A DNA stretch of 64,000 nucleotides from Bacillus sp. FJAT-49711 (lineage in GTDB: Bacteria > Bacillota > Bacilli > Bacillales > Bacillaceae_C): the NCBI RefSeq assembly GCF_018343715.1, contig NZ_JAGYPL010000004.1, positions 124,001-188,000 on the forward strand, read 5' to 3'. Every line of letters starts with the position of its first letter. Positions within the stretch are counted from its first letter, which is position 1. Below, in pieces: positions 1-8,136 of this stretch. The position numbers were made by a program, and so were the translations under genes. The notes under the pieces are model-generated. The model was not told the DNA's origin. It ran no database searches and was given only the letters and a program-made list of their open reading frames with translations.

Positions 1-111
1 GATAGTTAAGCAGGATATAATGAACATGAGAACACTTGGAAAATGTAATAAAGATCCTATAACAACTAAAGGAAAGCCTATTACAATAACGATCATAAAT
101 ATTTTATTCAT
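1..111 (-). CDS. yfkE: Ca2+/H+ antiporter (CaCA family, YfkE/ChaA-like), N-terminal 37 residues
   Basis: This is a partial gene that runs off the left edge. The 37 visible residues begin MNKIFMIVIVIGFPLVVIGS, a first membrane helix followed by LLHFPSVLMFIISC. From memory this matches the N-terminus of Bacillus YfkE, a ChaA-type cation/proton exchanger of the plasma membrane. The ATG at 111-109 is preceded by GAGAGG. The neighbour, a YfkH-like gene in the same direction, supports the call because both lie in the yfk region of B. subtilis. Only the first helix can be judged; the catalytic helices are outside the window. Confidence 0.7.
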   Translation of the reverse strand, partial: MNKIFMIVIVIGFPLVVIGSLLHFPSVLMFIISCLTI

Positions 112-327
112 TCACTCAAATCCTCTCCACATCTTGCCCACTAGTATTGCCTACTTCGGTAGGAATTTTTCATTAAAATTCTTCATGATACAGGCTCTTT
201 TTGCTAATTCGAATTAAAGGAATATTAGATTTTGAATGAGAAAAGAGCTTCAATTTTTATAAGAACCGCACAACTCACTAATTAAGCATATAAGCTGGCT
301 TTTACAAACTACACACACTAAGTAATA
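112..327. other. Intergenic region between yfkE-like and yfkH-like genes
   Basis: No coding sequence is convincing on either strand. It must hold the promoter of the minus-strand antiporter gene. No clear hairpin terminator for the upstream YihY gene was recognised. Confidence 0.4.
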
Positions 328-1179
328 TTAACAGTCATCCTTTTTAGGAAATAGTGAATTGATTTCTCCACCCACCATAATAATGATCGCCGAAATATAA
401 AACCACAACATTAATATAACGATTCCTCCAATACTTCCATACGTAGAAGTATAATTTCCGAAATGAGAAACATAAAAAGAAAAACCTAATGAGACAATAA
501 TCCAACCAATACTCGAGAAAATGGCTCCCGGAACCGCTGTAATACATTTTATTTTTATGCTTGGGGCTAAATAGTAAATAGCTAAAAATACGATAAATAA
601 TATGACTGGACTTAGTGCCCATCGGATGACACCCCAAATGTTTAAGAACATATCCGAATAGCCAAATGTTGAAAAAAGGAATATTCCTATTTGTTTTCCA
701 AAGACAGGTAGTAACAAGGCAAGAATAAAGACGAAAATCATTGCAATAGTAAAAACAATTGCGAGAGATCTTGTAACAAAAAATGGACGTTTTTCTTTTA
801 CTTCATAAGCCCGATTCAATGATTTCATTAAGGCATTCATTCCATTTGAGGCAGACCACAGGGTCCCTATAATACCAACGGTCAAGAGACCACCACTACG
901 GTTTTGCATCACTTCATTAAGAGTCTTTTCAATCATTGCAATGGTTTCAGCTGGAGCTATATCTTTTATTAAGTTAAAAATATCTTGTTGAGTTAAAGGA
1001 GTAAAAGGAAGCAGTGAGACAATAAAAAATAATAATGGAAATAGAGACAGTAAAAAGAAATAGGCTAATTGTGCAGCCATACCAGCAACATCATTATCCA
1101 TTATTTTTTTAATCAAAACTTTCGTGAATTTTAGCAAGTGATTCTTTTCTTTTCTAATTTTTAATCGTGTCTTCCCCAT
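328..1179 (-). CDS. yfkH: YihY/BrkB family integral membrane protein (YfkH-like)
   Basis: A 283-residue inner-membrane protein of the YihY/virulence factor BrkB family. A short basic N-terminus (about residues 1-28) precedes six or so hydrophobic segments. Family hallmarks are visible: AAQLAYFFLLSLFPLLFF near residue 35, the SASNGMNALMKSLNRAY stretch near 110, and a closing YGSIGGIVILMLWFYISA before the last helix. Length is normal for the family. The biochemical role is not established; the family was once mistaken for RNase BN. The ATG lies behind a GGTGTTAT-type weak ribosome site. It is followed on the same strand by the antiporter gene. Confidence 0.85.
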   Translation of the reverse strand: MGKTRLKIRKEKNHLLKFTKVLIKKIMDNDVAGMAAQLAYFFLLSLFPLLFFIVSLLPFTPLTQQDIFNLIKDIAPAETIAMIEKTLNEVMQNRSGGLLTVGIIGTLWSASNGMNALMKSLNRAYEVKEKRPFFVTRSLAIVFTIAMIFVFILALLLPVFGKQIGIFLFSTFGYSDMFLNIWGVIRWALSPVILFIVFLAIYYLAPSIKIKCITAVPGAIFSSIGWIIVSLGFSFYVSHFGNYTSTYGSIGGIVILMLWFYISAIIIMVGGEINSLFPKKDDC

Positions 1180-1400
1180 AATAACACCTCAATATGTTAG
1201 TCAAGCTTGATATATGTTTTACCTTTCTTGGCAGCTATAAAACATGAATAAAAAGAAAAGCAAAGCTCATTGCTCATTGTCGAATAAATTTCGGGACTGC
1301 AACAAGTGATAAAGTAGGCACTATGTTCTAAATAAGTGGAAGACGCTAGAGCTAGACTACACAACCTATAGTTCAAAATTAGTAATTTGAATAAAGCTTC

Positions 1401-1430
1401 TTGACATACTGTTACATTTTTCAGAATAAT
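1401..1430 (+). promoter_or_regulatory. Probable SigA promoter of the AGCS symporter gene
   Basis: TTGACA at 1401-1406 is a perfect -35 box. After 17-18 bases comes GAATAAT (1424-1430), an acceptable -10. It lies about 40 bases upstream of the symporter start, which has a strong AGGAGGG site. Confidence 0.6.
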
Positions 1431-1468
1431 TTAAGTGGAGACAAGATGAAAAGGAGGGAAAGACTATA

Positions 1469-2848
1469 ATGGCAGATAAAGAATCGATGTCAGATAAGAT
1501 TTTGAAAGTGTTGGAAACAATTAGTGGCCATGTATGGGGAATACCGTTACTCGTCCTTATTGTTGGTACTGGAATCTATTTAACTGTTAGAATCGGATTT
1601 TTACAATTAAGACTTCTCCCGTATTCATTGAAACTTGCATTTAGCTTTAAACAGGATAAAAATTCCGAAGGAGATATTTCTCATTTTCAAGCATTAATGA
1701 CAGCGCTTGCTGCTACAGTCGGAACCGGGAATATTGTTGGAGTAGCTACTGCAGTTGTTTTTGGTGGACCCGGAGCAGTGCTTTGGATGTGGCTTTCAGC
1801 ATTTTTCGGAATGGCAACAAAGTATGCCGAAGCTATTTTAGCAGTAAAGTATCGCGTTATAGATGAAAAAGGTGAAATGTCAGGCGGACCAATGTACTAT
1901 TTAGAACGTGGATTAAAACAAAAATGGTTAGGAGTCTTATTTGCCATTTTTGGAGCAATAGCTGCATTTGGTATTGGCAACCTCGTTCAATCTAACGCAG
2001 TATCAAACGTCGTCAACACTACTTTCCATGTACCCCCAGCTGTGACTGGACTTGTGTTAATGATTTTTGCGGGACTTGCTATTATCGGAGGAATAAAAAG
2101 TATTGGAAAAGTAACTTCCTTCTTTGTTCCTTTCATGGCAGTATTTTATGTTATTGGCGGACTTATTGTTTTAGTGATGAATGTTCAATTAATACCAGAT
2201 GCTGTCGGTATCATTATTTCAGATGCATTTACTGGAAAAGCTGTCGCAGGTGGTGCAATTGGTGCTGTTATTCGATATGGTGTTGCTCGGGGAGTCTTTT
2301 CCAACGAAGCAGGTCTAGGTTCAGCACCAATTGCCGCTGCAGCTGCCAAAACAGACATGCCTGGCCGGCAAGCCCTTGTTTCCATGACTCAAGTATTTAT
2401 AGATACGATCATTATTTGTTCCATTACGGGGATTACCATTGTAATGGCAGGATTATACAGCGATGCGGCCATACACCCCGGAGACTTGACCTCTGTTTCA
2501 TTTGCGCACTTTCTCGGAAATACGGGTTCAATCATCGTAGCTCTTGGTCTATTATTTTTTGCTTCCTCTACGATTATAGGCTGGTCGTATTATGGTGAAA
2601 AATGTTTTTCCTATTTATTTAAAGCAAAGGTAGTTATCTATTATCGAGTCGCTTTTGTACTCGTTGTTTATATCGGCGCTGTCATTGAATTAAAAATCGT
2701 TTGGACGTTTTCAGATATAATGAATGGCTTAATGGCGATTCCGAACTTAATCGGTCTTCTCGGTCTCTCAGGAGTAGTCATTCATGAAACAAGAAAAGTA
2801 ATAAAAACAATTAAAGAGGAAAAGGCAGAAATGAAAAAGTCCGTATAA
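1469..2848 (+). CDS. Alanine/glycine:cation symporter, AGCS family (AlsT-like)
   Basis: A 459-residue polytopic membrane protein that should import alanine, glycine or glutamine with Na+ or H+. Family signatures are plain: FQALMTALAATVGTGNIVG near residue 75, GGPGAVLWMWLSAFFGMATKYAEAILAVKYR near 100, GGPMYYLERGL near 142, and GVFSNEAGLGSAPIAAAAA near 275. About ten to eleven hydrophobic segments are present and the tail is basic and charged, as usual. It appears to be a single-gene unit with its own promoter and a strong terminator directly after it. The exact amino acid transported cannot be read from sequence. Confidence 0.9.
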   Translation: MADKESMSDKILKVLETISGHVWGIPLLVLIVGTGIYLTVRIGFLQLRLLPYSLKLAFSFKQDKNSEGDISHFQALMTALAATVGTGNIVGVATAVVFGGPGAVLWMWLSAFFGMATKYAEAILAVKYRVIDEKGEMSGGPMYYLERGLKQKWLGVLFAIFGAIAAFGIGNLVQSNAVSNVVNTTFHVPPAVTGLVLMIFAGLAIIGGIKSIGKVTSFFVPFMAVFYVIGGLIVLVMNVQLIPDAVGIIISDAFTGKAVAGGAIGAVIRYGVARGVFSNEAGLGSAPIAAAAAKTDMPGRQALVSMTQVFIDTIIICSITGITIVMAGLYSDAAIHPGDLTSVSFAHFLGNTGSIIVALGLLFFASSTIIGWSYYGEKCFSYLFKAKVVIYYRVAFVLVVYIGAVIELKIVWTFSDIMNGLMAIPNLIGLLGLSGVVIHETRKVIKTIKEEKAEMKKSV

Positions 2849-2855
2849 ACTTTAC

Positions 2856-2891
2856 CATACCTTTCTAAAATTTTTAGGAAAGGTATTTTTT
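2856..2891 (+). terminator. Rho-independent terminator of the symporter gene
   Basis: The stem ATACCTTTC/GAAAGGTAT is followed by six Ts. It starts eight bases after the symporter stop codon. Confidence 0.85.
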
Positions 2892-2948
2892 CATTGACAA
2901 TGCCGTAACATCATGAAAGGATAAATGATATGTATGAGAGAGGATGAG

Positions 2949-3179
2949 ATGTTAGTGGATTTATCAAAAAACACACCTGAAAATATTGAATACATGGTTA
3001 ATGAGATCGTTACTAAGATGAAGATGGTTAATATTGGAGCAATTAAATCAGAAAGTATGGATTCTGAAATGTACGAGGAACTTCATGAAATCTATGAAAT
3101 GGTTATGAAAAAGGACAATTTTAGCCCGAGTGAAATGCAAGCATTGGCTGAAGAGCTTGGTAGACTTCGAAAAGTATAA
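2949..3179 (+). CDS. yfkK: DUF1128 (UPF0435) protein, YfkK-like
   Basis: A small acidic soluble protein of about 76 residues matching the DUF1128/UPF0435 family (B. subtilis YfkK). The core reads LSKNTPENIEYMVNEI near the start, with ALAEELGRLRKV at the end; it is predicted all-helical and its function is unknown. The ATG at 2949 is chosen because GAGAGG sits five bases before it. In-frame ATGs at 2925 and 2934 would add eight or five residues that are atypical for the family. With the YihY and antiporter genes it forms a yfk-type neighbourhood, though here the symporter separates them. Confidence 0.8.
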   Translation: MLVDLSKNTPENIEYMVNEIVTKMKMVNIGAIKSESMDSEMYEELHEIYEMVMKKDNFSPSEMQALAEELGRLRKV

Positions 3180-3189
3180 ATAAACAAAT

Positions 3190-3216
3190 AACTGCACCTC
3201 ATCTGAAGGTGCAGTT
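3190..3216. terminator. Bidirectional terminator between yfkK and the fusion gene
   Basis: Perfect ten-base stem AACTGCACCT/AGGTGCAGTT with a seven-base loop, between two convergent genes. Confidence 0.75.
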
Positions 3217-3225
3217 CGCATTTAT

Positions 3226-4821
3226 TTATTTAGTAATAGAAGGTTCCCTCTCCACCATACATAACCCTTTAAGAATGGAAAGCATTTTTTTAATATCTTT
3301 TTCGCTAACATCATTTATACAAGAAATCTGCATCCAGTTTCTATCGTTTAAATAATAACTTTCATAATGGAGATTAAATCCATTCAAATATAAATTATCC
3401 CCAAGCTGTTTAACAGAAACTTCTTTTGGAAGCAAAATCGTCATGATAGTATGGGCAGAATAATTTTTTTCAGATAACACCGTCAGCCCAGCTTCTTCTA
3501 CACCATTTCGTATCAAGTTATAGCGTTGTTCTATTAATTCATATTCTTTCTGAGGGCATTCATACCTTTTTAACGCCTCAGCCAGCGCTGTCATTAGATT
3601 GGATGATTGAGAATATGGAATGCCATCTGCCGCTGTATAAGCACCAAGATCAAGATATCTCGGCAGCCTTTTATTTGGCTTTACGTCTTCACTATGGAAA
3701 ACAAACGAAAGACCTGAATAACTTGCCAGGGCTTTTCCACTCACACCAGATGCAAGTAATACACCTTCTAAATGTAGAGGAACCGCTCCCAACGAACTAA
3801 TACAATCCAAAGACAGCGATAAGTCGTATGACCGACAAACATTCTTCAACATGTCGATGTCATTTAATACTCCAGTAGACGTTTCACAGTGAACTGCCCA
3901 AATCCAGTGATATTCCCCATTACTCACAGCTTCTATGATATCTTCTTTTTTAAAAGGAGTTCCCCATTCAGTTTCTATCACATTGAAGTTAAGATCCATC
4001 CGCTCGGCATGATCCACAAGCCTCTCACCAAATTCACCATTAACAAGAATTAGGCCTTTTCCCGGCAATAATGATAACTGCCCTGCAACCACATCATTTG
4101 CCAAAGTCCCTGTCCCATGCAGAATTTGGACATGCTTCGCATGAGCAAGTGTTGTTAATTTCTTTTGAACAGTTTGAAGCAGGTTTTCAAAGCCTTTTGA
4201 TCTATGTGAATATGGAGAAGTGGCAAGCGCTTTTTTTACCGAATCGGAAATTGTCGCAGGTCCAGGCAAAAAGTTCACTTGTTCTTTTAAAATTCTACCT
4301 GCAATTCCTTCATCAAAAGTTGTTTTTGTAAGATACATAGGTTGAAAGGCTGCTTTTTCATCCCCTGTTAAATAAGCAAAAGGCTGAAATCCCATTTGTC
4401 CATACAGTTTTTGTTCACGAGTGGTTCCTGATATGAGCGCCGCATCATATCCCAACTTTAAGCAATAGCGAATTAACGCTTGAGCCAAACCTAGGAAAGC
4501 TCTCCCATTTCGGTATACAGGATCTACTGCCAACAGTCTTATTTCACACGGATTTTCAACGGCAACAGGTAAATGTTGTTCTACTTCACCAATTTTCCCG
4601 TCTAATGAAAATGGCCGTTTACTGCGAACACAAATCATCCCTACGAGTTGATCATCTTTCATGCAAATAACATATGTATTTTCATCATGAAATTTATCTA
4701 TTAACGTACGTGCTTCATTTTTTTCATGCTGAGGAATTTCTTCCACAAATGTTTGATAATTCAACTTTAAAATTTGTTCAAATTCTGATGGTTTAGTAGC
4801 GATTTTATAAATTAAGCTCAT
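3226..4821 (-). CDS. GNAT acetyltransferase fused to a class V PLP aminotransferase
   Basis: A 531-residue two-domain cytosolic protein. Residues about 1-165 are a GNAT domain: EIRLLAVDPVYRNGRAFLGL is the acetyl-CoA region and LYGQMGFQPF the C-terminal strand. Residues about 180-525 are an aminotransferase class V fold, starting NFLPGPATISDSV as in serine-glyoxylate and aminoethylphosphonate transaminases. LSLDCISSLGAVPL carries the PLP-contacting Asp, and SGVSGKALASYSG the probable Schiff-base Lys. Substrates are unknown. It overlaps the preceding plsY-type gene by one base (TGATG), so the two are probably translationally coupled. The coupling to a phospholipid acyltransferase suggests an envelope or lipid-headgroup role, but that is inference. 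Confidence 0.8.
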   Translation of the reverse strand: MSLIYKIATKPSEFEQILKLNYQTFVEEIPQHEKNEARTLIDKFHDENTYVICMKDDQLVGMICVRSKRPFSLDGKIGEVEQHLPVAVENPCEIRLLAVDPVYRNGRAFLGLAQALIRYCLKLGYDAALISGTTREQKLYGQMGFQPFAYLTGDEKAAFQPMYLTKTTFDEGIAGRILKEQVNFLPGPATISDSVKKALATSPYSHRSKGFENLLQTVQKKLTTLAHAKHVQILHGTGTLANDVVAGQLSLLPGKGLILVNGEFGERLVDHAERMDLNFNVIETEWGTPFKKEDIIEAVSNGEYHWIWAVHCETSTGVLNDIDMLKNVCRSYDLSLSLDCISSLGAVPLHLEGVLLASGVSGKALASYSGLSFVFHSEDVKPNKRLPRYLDLGAYTAADGIPYSQSSNLMTALAEALKRYECPQKEYELIEQRYNLIRNGVEEAGLTVLSEKNYSAHTIMTILLPKEVSVKQLGDNLYLNGFNLHYESYYLNDRNWMQISCINDVSEKDIKKMLSILKGLCMVEREPSITK

Positions 4822-5399
4822 CAGCTGATTTTCCTTTCACTGAAAATTTTATCTAGAATGTTTTGCCGATGTGCAAAAATAACCATGGCAGAAAGTAAAA
4901 TAGCAGAAAGTATAGGATATAAATCAAAATGATAAAAATACATAATGGCTGGCAATAAAGCTACAGCTGCCATACCTGCTATAGTTAAACTTTTAATAAA
5001 AAAATAAAATAATATAAAGACGCCTGCAAATGCAGAAAATAATAACGGATCAAATGCCAATAATCCACCTATAAAAGTCGACATACCTTTCCCGCCTTTA
5101 AAGTGAAATAGTATGGGAAAAATATGACCAAGAATAACCGCGAATAAAATAAGTAATTGAGCCACGATGCTAAATTCAAGCAACTTAGCAATCAAAACGA
5201 CTATAGCACCTTTACCAGCATCGCCAAAAAACGTAATGACAAAAGCTTTTTTGCCAAGTATTCGCCCTGCGTTTCGAGCCCCCGCGTTCCCACTCCCTTC
5301 TACTTGAATATTTTTGTGATAAAAAAGCTTTGCTAACACATAACCTGTTAAAATATTTCCTATTACATAGGCCCCTAAAAACAGCAGAGTCTCTCTCAT
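4821..5399 (-). CDS. Glycerol-3-phosphate acyltransferase PlsY family (probable second copy)
   Basis: A 192-residue membrane protein of the PlsY/YneS family, which transfers an acyl group from acyl-phosphate to glycerol-3-phosphate as the first step of phospholipid synthesis. Conserved blocks are visible: EGSGNAGARNAGR near residue 35 (GSGNxGxTN-like, with Arg for Thr), HFKGGKGMSTFIGG near 98, and AHRQNI near 180. The partnership with a GNAT-aminotransferase gene is not the usual plsY context. Together with the altered first motif this suggests a paralogue rather than the housekeeping enzyme, but a second copy cannot be checked here. Confidence 0.8.
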   Translation of the reverse strand: MRETLLFLGAYVIGNILTGYVLAKLFYHKNIQVEGSGNAGARNAGRILGKKAFVITFFGDAGKGAIVVLIAKLLEFSIVAQLLILFAVILGHIFPILFHFKGGKGMSTFIGGLLAFDPLLFSAFAGVFILFYFFIKSLTIAGMAAVALLPAIMYFYHFDLYPILSAILLSAMVIFAHRQNILDKIFSERKIS

Positions 5400-5572
5400 T
5401 TTACTTCCTTTTCACAATTGGTTATTTTTAAATAATATTAACATAATTTGAAAGTTTTTGTGTCAAATATTGTTAAGCTCTATATATTCTCCTCTTTTTC
5501 ACATCATTGTGATAACTATTAACGTGCATTTTTGTTAAAATAAAAAGGAGCACAATGAAAGAGTGACATATA

Positions 5573-6028
5573 ATGAAAAAAATTATTTTAATATATACAA
5601 GTATGACAGGCAATACAGAAATATTAGTTGAAGAAGTGTTGAAGGGGATAAAAGAATTAGATATTGATGTGACAGTGAAGGAAGCCTTTGACTCCCTTCC
5701 TACTGATTTGCTCGGCTATGATGGGTTTTTAATCGGAACATATACGTGGGAAGGTGGAGAAATCCCTGATGAATTTATGGATTTCTACGAAGAATTAGAT
5801 CATGTAAACCTATCGAAAAAAAAAGCAGCCGTATTTGGTTCTGGCGATTCCTATTATGGTTCCACCTTTGGTGCGGCAATAGATTTATTTGCCGAAAAAA
5901 TACAGGAATTAGGTGGAGAGCTTCTTCTTCCTAACTTAATCATCGATATGTATCCAGATCAAACGGAGCTTAATCAATGTAAGGAATTTGGTCGGAAATT
6001 TGCAGATTTCATTTTCAGTGAAGACTAA
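5573..6028 (+). CDS. Flavodoxin
   Basis: A 151-residue short-chain type flavodoxin, an FMN-binding electron carrier of the cytosol. The phosphate-binding loop is YTSMTGNTE near residue 8. The FMN-contacting loops are TYTWEGGEIPDEF near 57 and FGSGDSYYG near 88. It resembles YkuN/YkuP of Bacillus. It appears monocistronic, with AAAAAGGAG upstream. No partner reductase or desaturase lies beside it. Confidence 0.9.
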   Translation: MKKIILIYTSMTGNTEILVEEVLKGIKELDIDVTVKEAFDSLPTDLLGYDGFLIGTYTWEGGEIPDEFMDFYEELDHVNLSKKKAAVFGSGDSYYGSTFGAAIDLFAEKIQELGGELLLPNLIIDMYPDQTELNQCKEFGRKFADFIFSED

Positions 6029-6081
6029 AATATCAAATATTGGCGTTTATTGGCAAAAATGTATTTCCCAAGAAATAAATG

Positions 6082-6117
6082 AGACGAGGATAAAATGATA
6101 TCATTTTATCCTCGTCT
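6082..6117. repeat. 36-bp perfect palindrome after the flavodoxin gene
   Basis: AGACGAGGATAAAATGAT (6082-6099) is followed with no spacer by its exact reverse complement (6100-6117). It lies 53 bases after the flavodoxin stop. As RNA it would fold into a long stem and might end transcription, but there is no T run after it. Confidence 0.85.
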
Positions 6118-6189
6118 ATATTGTAAAGTAAAGAAAGTATGCAATCTTATACACTCCTTATTTTAAAGAAGTCTATCAATGTCTAGCTT

Positions 6190-6456
6190 CAGGCGCCCAG
6201 CGACTAGCAAACTTTCAGCTCCTTCCTACGATAAGTCAACACTAGGTGAAATTTGAAGTGCCAATTTCACTAGGTGATATTTGAAGTGCCAATTTCACTA
6301 GGTGATATTTGAAGTGCCAATTTCACTAGGTGATATTTGAAGTGCCAATTTCACTAGGTGATATTTGAAGTGCCAATTTCACTAGCTCGTTCCTCGCCGA
6401 GTTTCCTTTATCTCGTCAGAAGCTTAAAAAGTTTGTGCGTCGCTGAACGGGCGCCT
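6190..6456. repeat. Large imperfect stem-loop element next to motB
   Basis: The left arm (about 6190-6220) contains GGCGCCC, CAGCGAC and CAAACTTT. The right arm (about 6421-6456) contains their complements in reverse order: AAAGTTTG, GTCGCTG and GGGCGCC. The arms enclose about 200 bases, most of it the 28-bp tandem array. From memory similar stem-loop elements recur in Bacillus-group genomes. It ends about 13 bases from the motB stop codon, so it forms the 3' end of the motAB transcript. Confidence 0.75.
6241..6385. repeat. 28-bp tandem repeat, five copies
   Basis: Five head-to-tail copies of a 28-base unit beginning ACTAGGTGAT and ending GCCAATTTC (6241-6268, 6269-6296, 6297-6324, 6325-6352, 6353-6380), then a five-base start of a sixth. 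Only one base differs, GAA for GAT in copy 1. There are no spacers, so this is not CRISPR. Confidence 0.95.
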
Positions 6457-6469
6457 TGCGCTATTCTTA

Positions 6470-7276
6470 CTAATCGTTCACATTTTTCATTCGAGGAAGG
6501 ATTAATACCTCGACTCGTCGATTTTTCGCTCTTCCTGCTTCCGTTTTATTGTCTCCAATAGGTTGGAATTCACCGTATCCTTTTGCACTAAACCACATTG
6601 GATCAAGATTCTTATCCTCTAGCAGCACCTTCATAAAGTTTACGGCCCTCATGACACTGAGTTCCCAATTTGATTGAAAGTTAGCATTTCCAATAGGTAT
6701 ATTATCTGTATGGCCACTAATGATAACATTTCTCGGCGGCTCCATTTCGAGTAAAACGGCTAGTTCTTTTGCTGTTTTTTTATCTGCATCCCGAACCTCT
6801 GCTTTTCCAGATTGAAAAAGCACATTATCTCGAATCGTAAGCAAAAGCCCTTCCGTCGTCAATGACGTATCGAATTTATTACTATAATCATTTTTTTGAA
6901 TATATGCATTAATTTTTGACTGTATCGCCTCAAGTTCTTTCTGCTCTTCTAAGTCAAAAATGATGTCTTCTTCCTTAATAGGCTCTTTCTCTTCCGCTTC
7001 TTTTTCCTCTTGTTTTTCCTCATTTACAGAATCGGGATTATCTTTACTATGGTCGTCATTTTCAATTGGCTGCTGATAATCGAGTGGACCCGTCCCACCA
7101 AGAAAAATCCCATTAAAAACTTGGGAAAGCGCCTGGAATTTTTGAGCATCTACTGAACTAGTAGAAAAAAGAACAATAAATAAAGCTAAGAGCAATGTCA
7201 ATAAATCAGCATAAGGAAGGAGCCAAGATTCATCTGTATGAGCGCCATCTTTTTTCTCTCTCTTACGCCTGGACAT
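6470..7276 (-). CDS. motB: Flagellar stator protein MotB
   Basis: The peptidoglycan-anchoring stator subunit of the flagellar motor, about 268 residues. The order is a basic N-terminus, one membrane helix with the proton-carrying Asp in SWLLPYADLLTLLLALFIVL, a Glu/Lys-rich periplasmic linker, and a C-terminal OmpA-like domain with VIISGHTDNIPIG and AKNRRVEVLILP. The stretch matches MotB rather than MotS, so proton drive is inferred. The ATG at 7276 (MSRRKREKK) is preferred over an upstream in-frame ATG at 7300. Its start overlaps the end of motA by 14 bases, which implies coupling. Confidence 0.92.
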   Translation of the reverse strand: MSRRKREKKDGAHTDESWLLPYADLLTLLLALFIVLFSTSSVDAQKFQALSQVFNGIFLGGTGPLDYQQPIENDDHSKDNPDSVNEEKQEEKEAEEKEPIKEEDIIFDLEEQKELEAIQSKINAYIQKNDYSNKFDTSLTTEGLLLTIRDNVLFQSGKAEVRDADKKTAKELAVLLEMEPPRNVIISGHTDNIPIGNANFQSNWELSVMRAVNFMKVLLEDKNLDPMWFSAKGYGEFQPIGDNKTEAGRAKNRRVEVLILPRMKNVND

Positions 7277-8063
7277 TTTGACTTTCACCACTTTCCTCAA
7301 ATATTTCTCTTCGCTCTGAGGCAGGCAAGTAAGAAGCTAATTTTTGCTCTATCACGCGCGGAGCTTCTCCTTCTAAAATGGACAGGATTCCTTCGACCAT
7401 CATTTCCTTTATTCGTACTTCCTCTTTCGACTTTTGCTTTAATTTATTAGCGAACGGATGCCACCAAACGTAGCCAGTGAATATACCGAGCATCGTAGCA
7501 ACAAAAGCAGATGATATTGCTTTTCCAAGCTCGTCTGTATTATCCATATTACCAAGAGCAGCAATTAATCCAATAACCGCACCAAGTACCCCAAGTGTCG
7601 GGGCATATGTTCCTGCTTGTGAAAAAATTGAAGCTCCAACAGCATGGCGATCCTCCATTGCATCAATTTCTTCATTCAATACTTCACGAATGTAATCTGC
7701 ACTTTGACCATCTACAGCAAGATTTAAGCCATTTTTCATAAACGGATCTTCAATATCTTCAATGGTTGCTTCTAATGCAAGCAATCCTTCTTTTCTTGCT
7801 AATTGAGCTAAGTCTGAGAATTCTAAAATTAAATCTTTCGCTTTTAAACTTTTCTTTTCTTTAAAAATAATCCCGAATAATTTCGGTACTTTTTTAATTT
7901 CTGATGTCGGAAAAGCTGTAATTACACTTGCCATCGTCCCGACGATAATGATTAATATAGCCGCAGGATTAATAAGTGCAAAGAGACTTACACCTTTTAA
8001 TACCATACCTACACCTACTGCCACTATTCCAAGAATTATTCCAATAAGTGTTGTTCTATCCAT
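7263..8063 (-). CDS. motA: Flagellar stator protein MotA
   Basis: The 266-residue inner-membrane stator subunit, which with MotB forms the ion channel that drives flagellar rotation. There are four helices: two near residues 5-50, then TYAPTLGVLGAVIGLIAAL and AFVATMLGIFTGYVWWHPF near residues 145-205. Conserved charged cytoplasmic residues lie in the loop with LARKEGLLALE. The sequence closely follows B. subtilis MotA, not MotP. The ATG at 8063 is chosen because AGGGTG lies just upstream; the in-frame GTG at 8072 lies inside that site. Confidence 0.93.
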   Translation of the reverse strand: MDRTTLIGIILGIVAVGVGMVLKGVSLFALINPAAILIIIVGTMASVITAFPTSEIKKVPKLFGIIFKEKKSLKAKDLILEFSDLAQLARKEGLLALEATIEDIEDPFMKNGLNLAVDGQSADYIREVLNEEIDAMEDRHAVGASIFSQAGTYAPTLGVLGAVIGLIAALGNMDNTDELGKAISSAFVATMLGIFTGYVWWHPFANKLKQKSKEEVRIKEMMVEGILSILEGEAPRVIEQKLASYLPASERREIFEESGESQNVQA

Positions 8064-8098
8064 CTGCTTCACCCTAAACTATATATGTCTTATTCTAT

Positions 8099-8123
8099 AT
8101 ATCGACAGATAAGACCAAATTTC
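8099..8123 (-). promoter_or_regulatory. Possible SigD-type promoter of motAB
   Basis: On the minus strand GTCGATAT (8106-8099) resembles the SigD -10 (GCCGATAT), with GAAA 13 bases upstream in place of TAAA. Spacing is shorter than usual. The known SigD control of motAB in B. subtilis is the main support. Confidence 0.35.
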
Positions 8124-8136
8124 AATCACTTTTAAC

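Noticed and set aside
20-217. 65-residue plus-strand ORF at the left edge
   Set aside because: It is antisense to the antiporter start, which matches YfkE well, and has no ribosome site.
6241-6385. 28-bp repeats considered as a CRISPR array
   Set aside because: Copies abut with no spacers, no cas genes are near, and the array lies within a stem-loop element.
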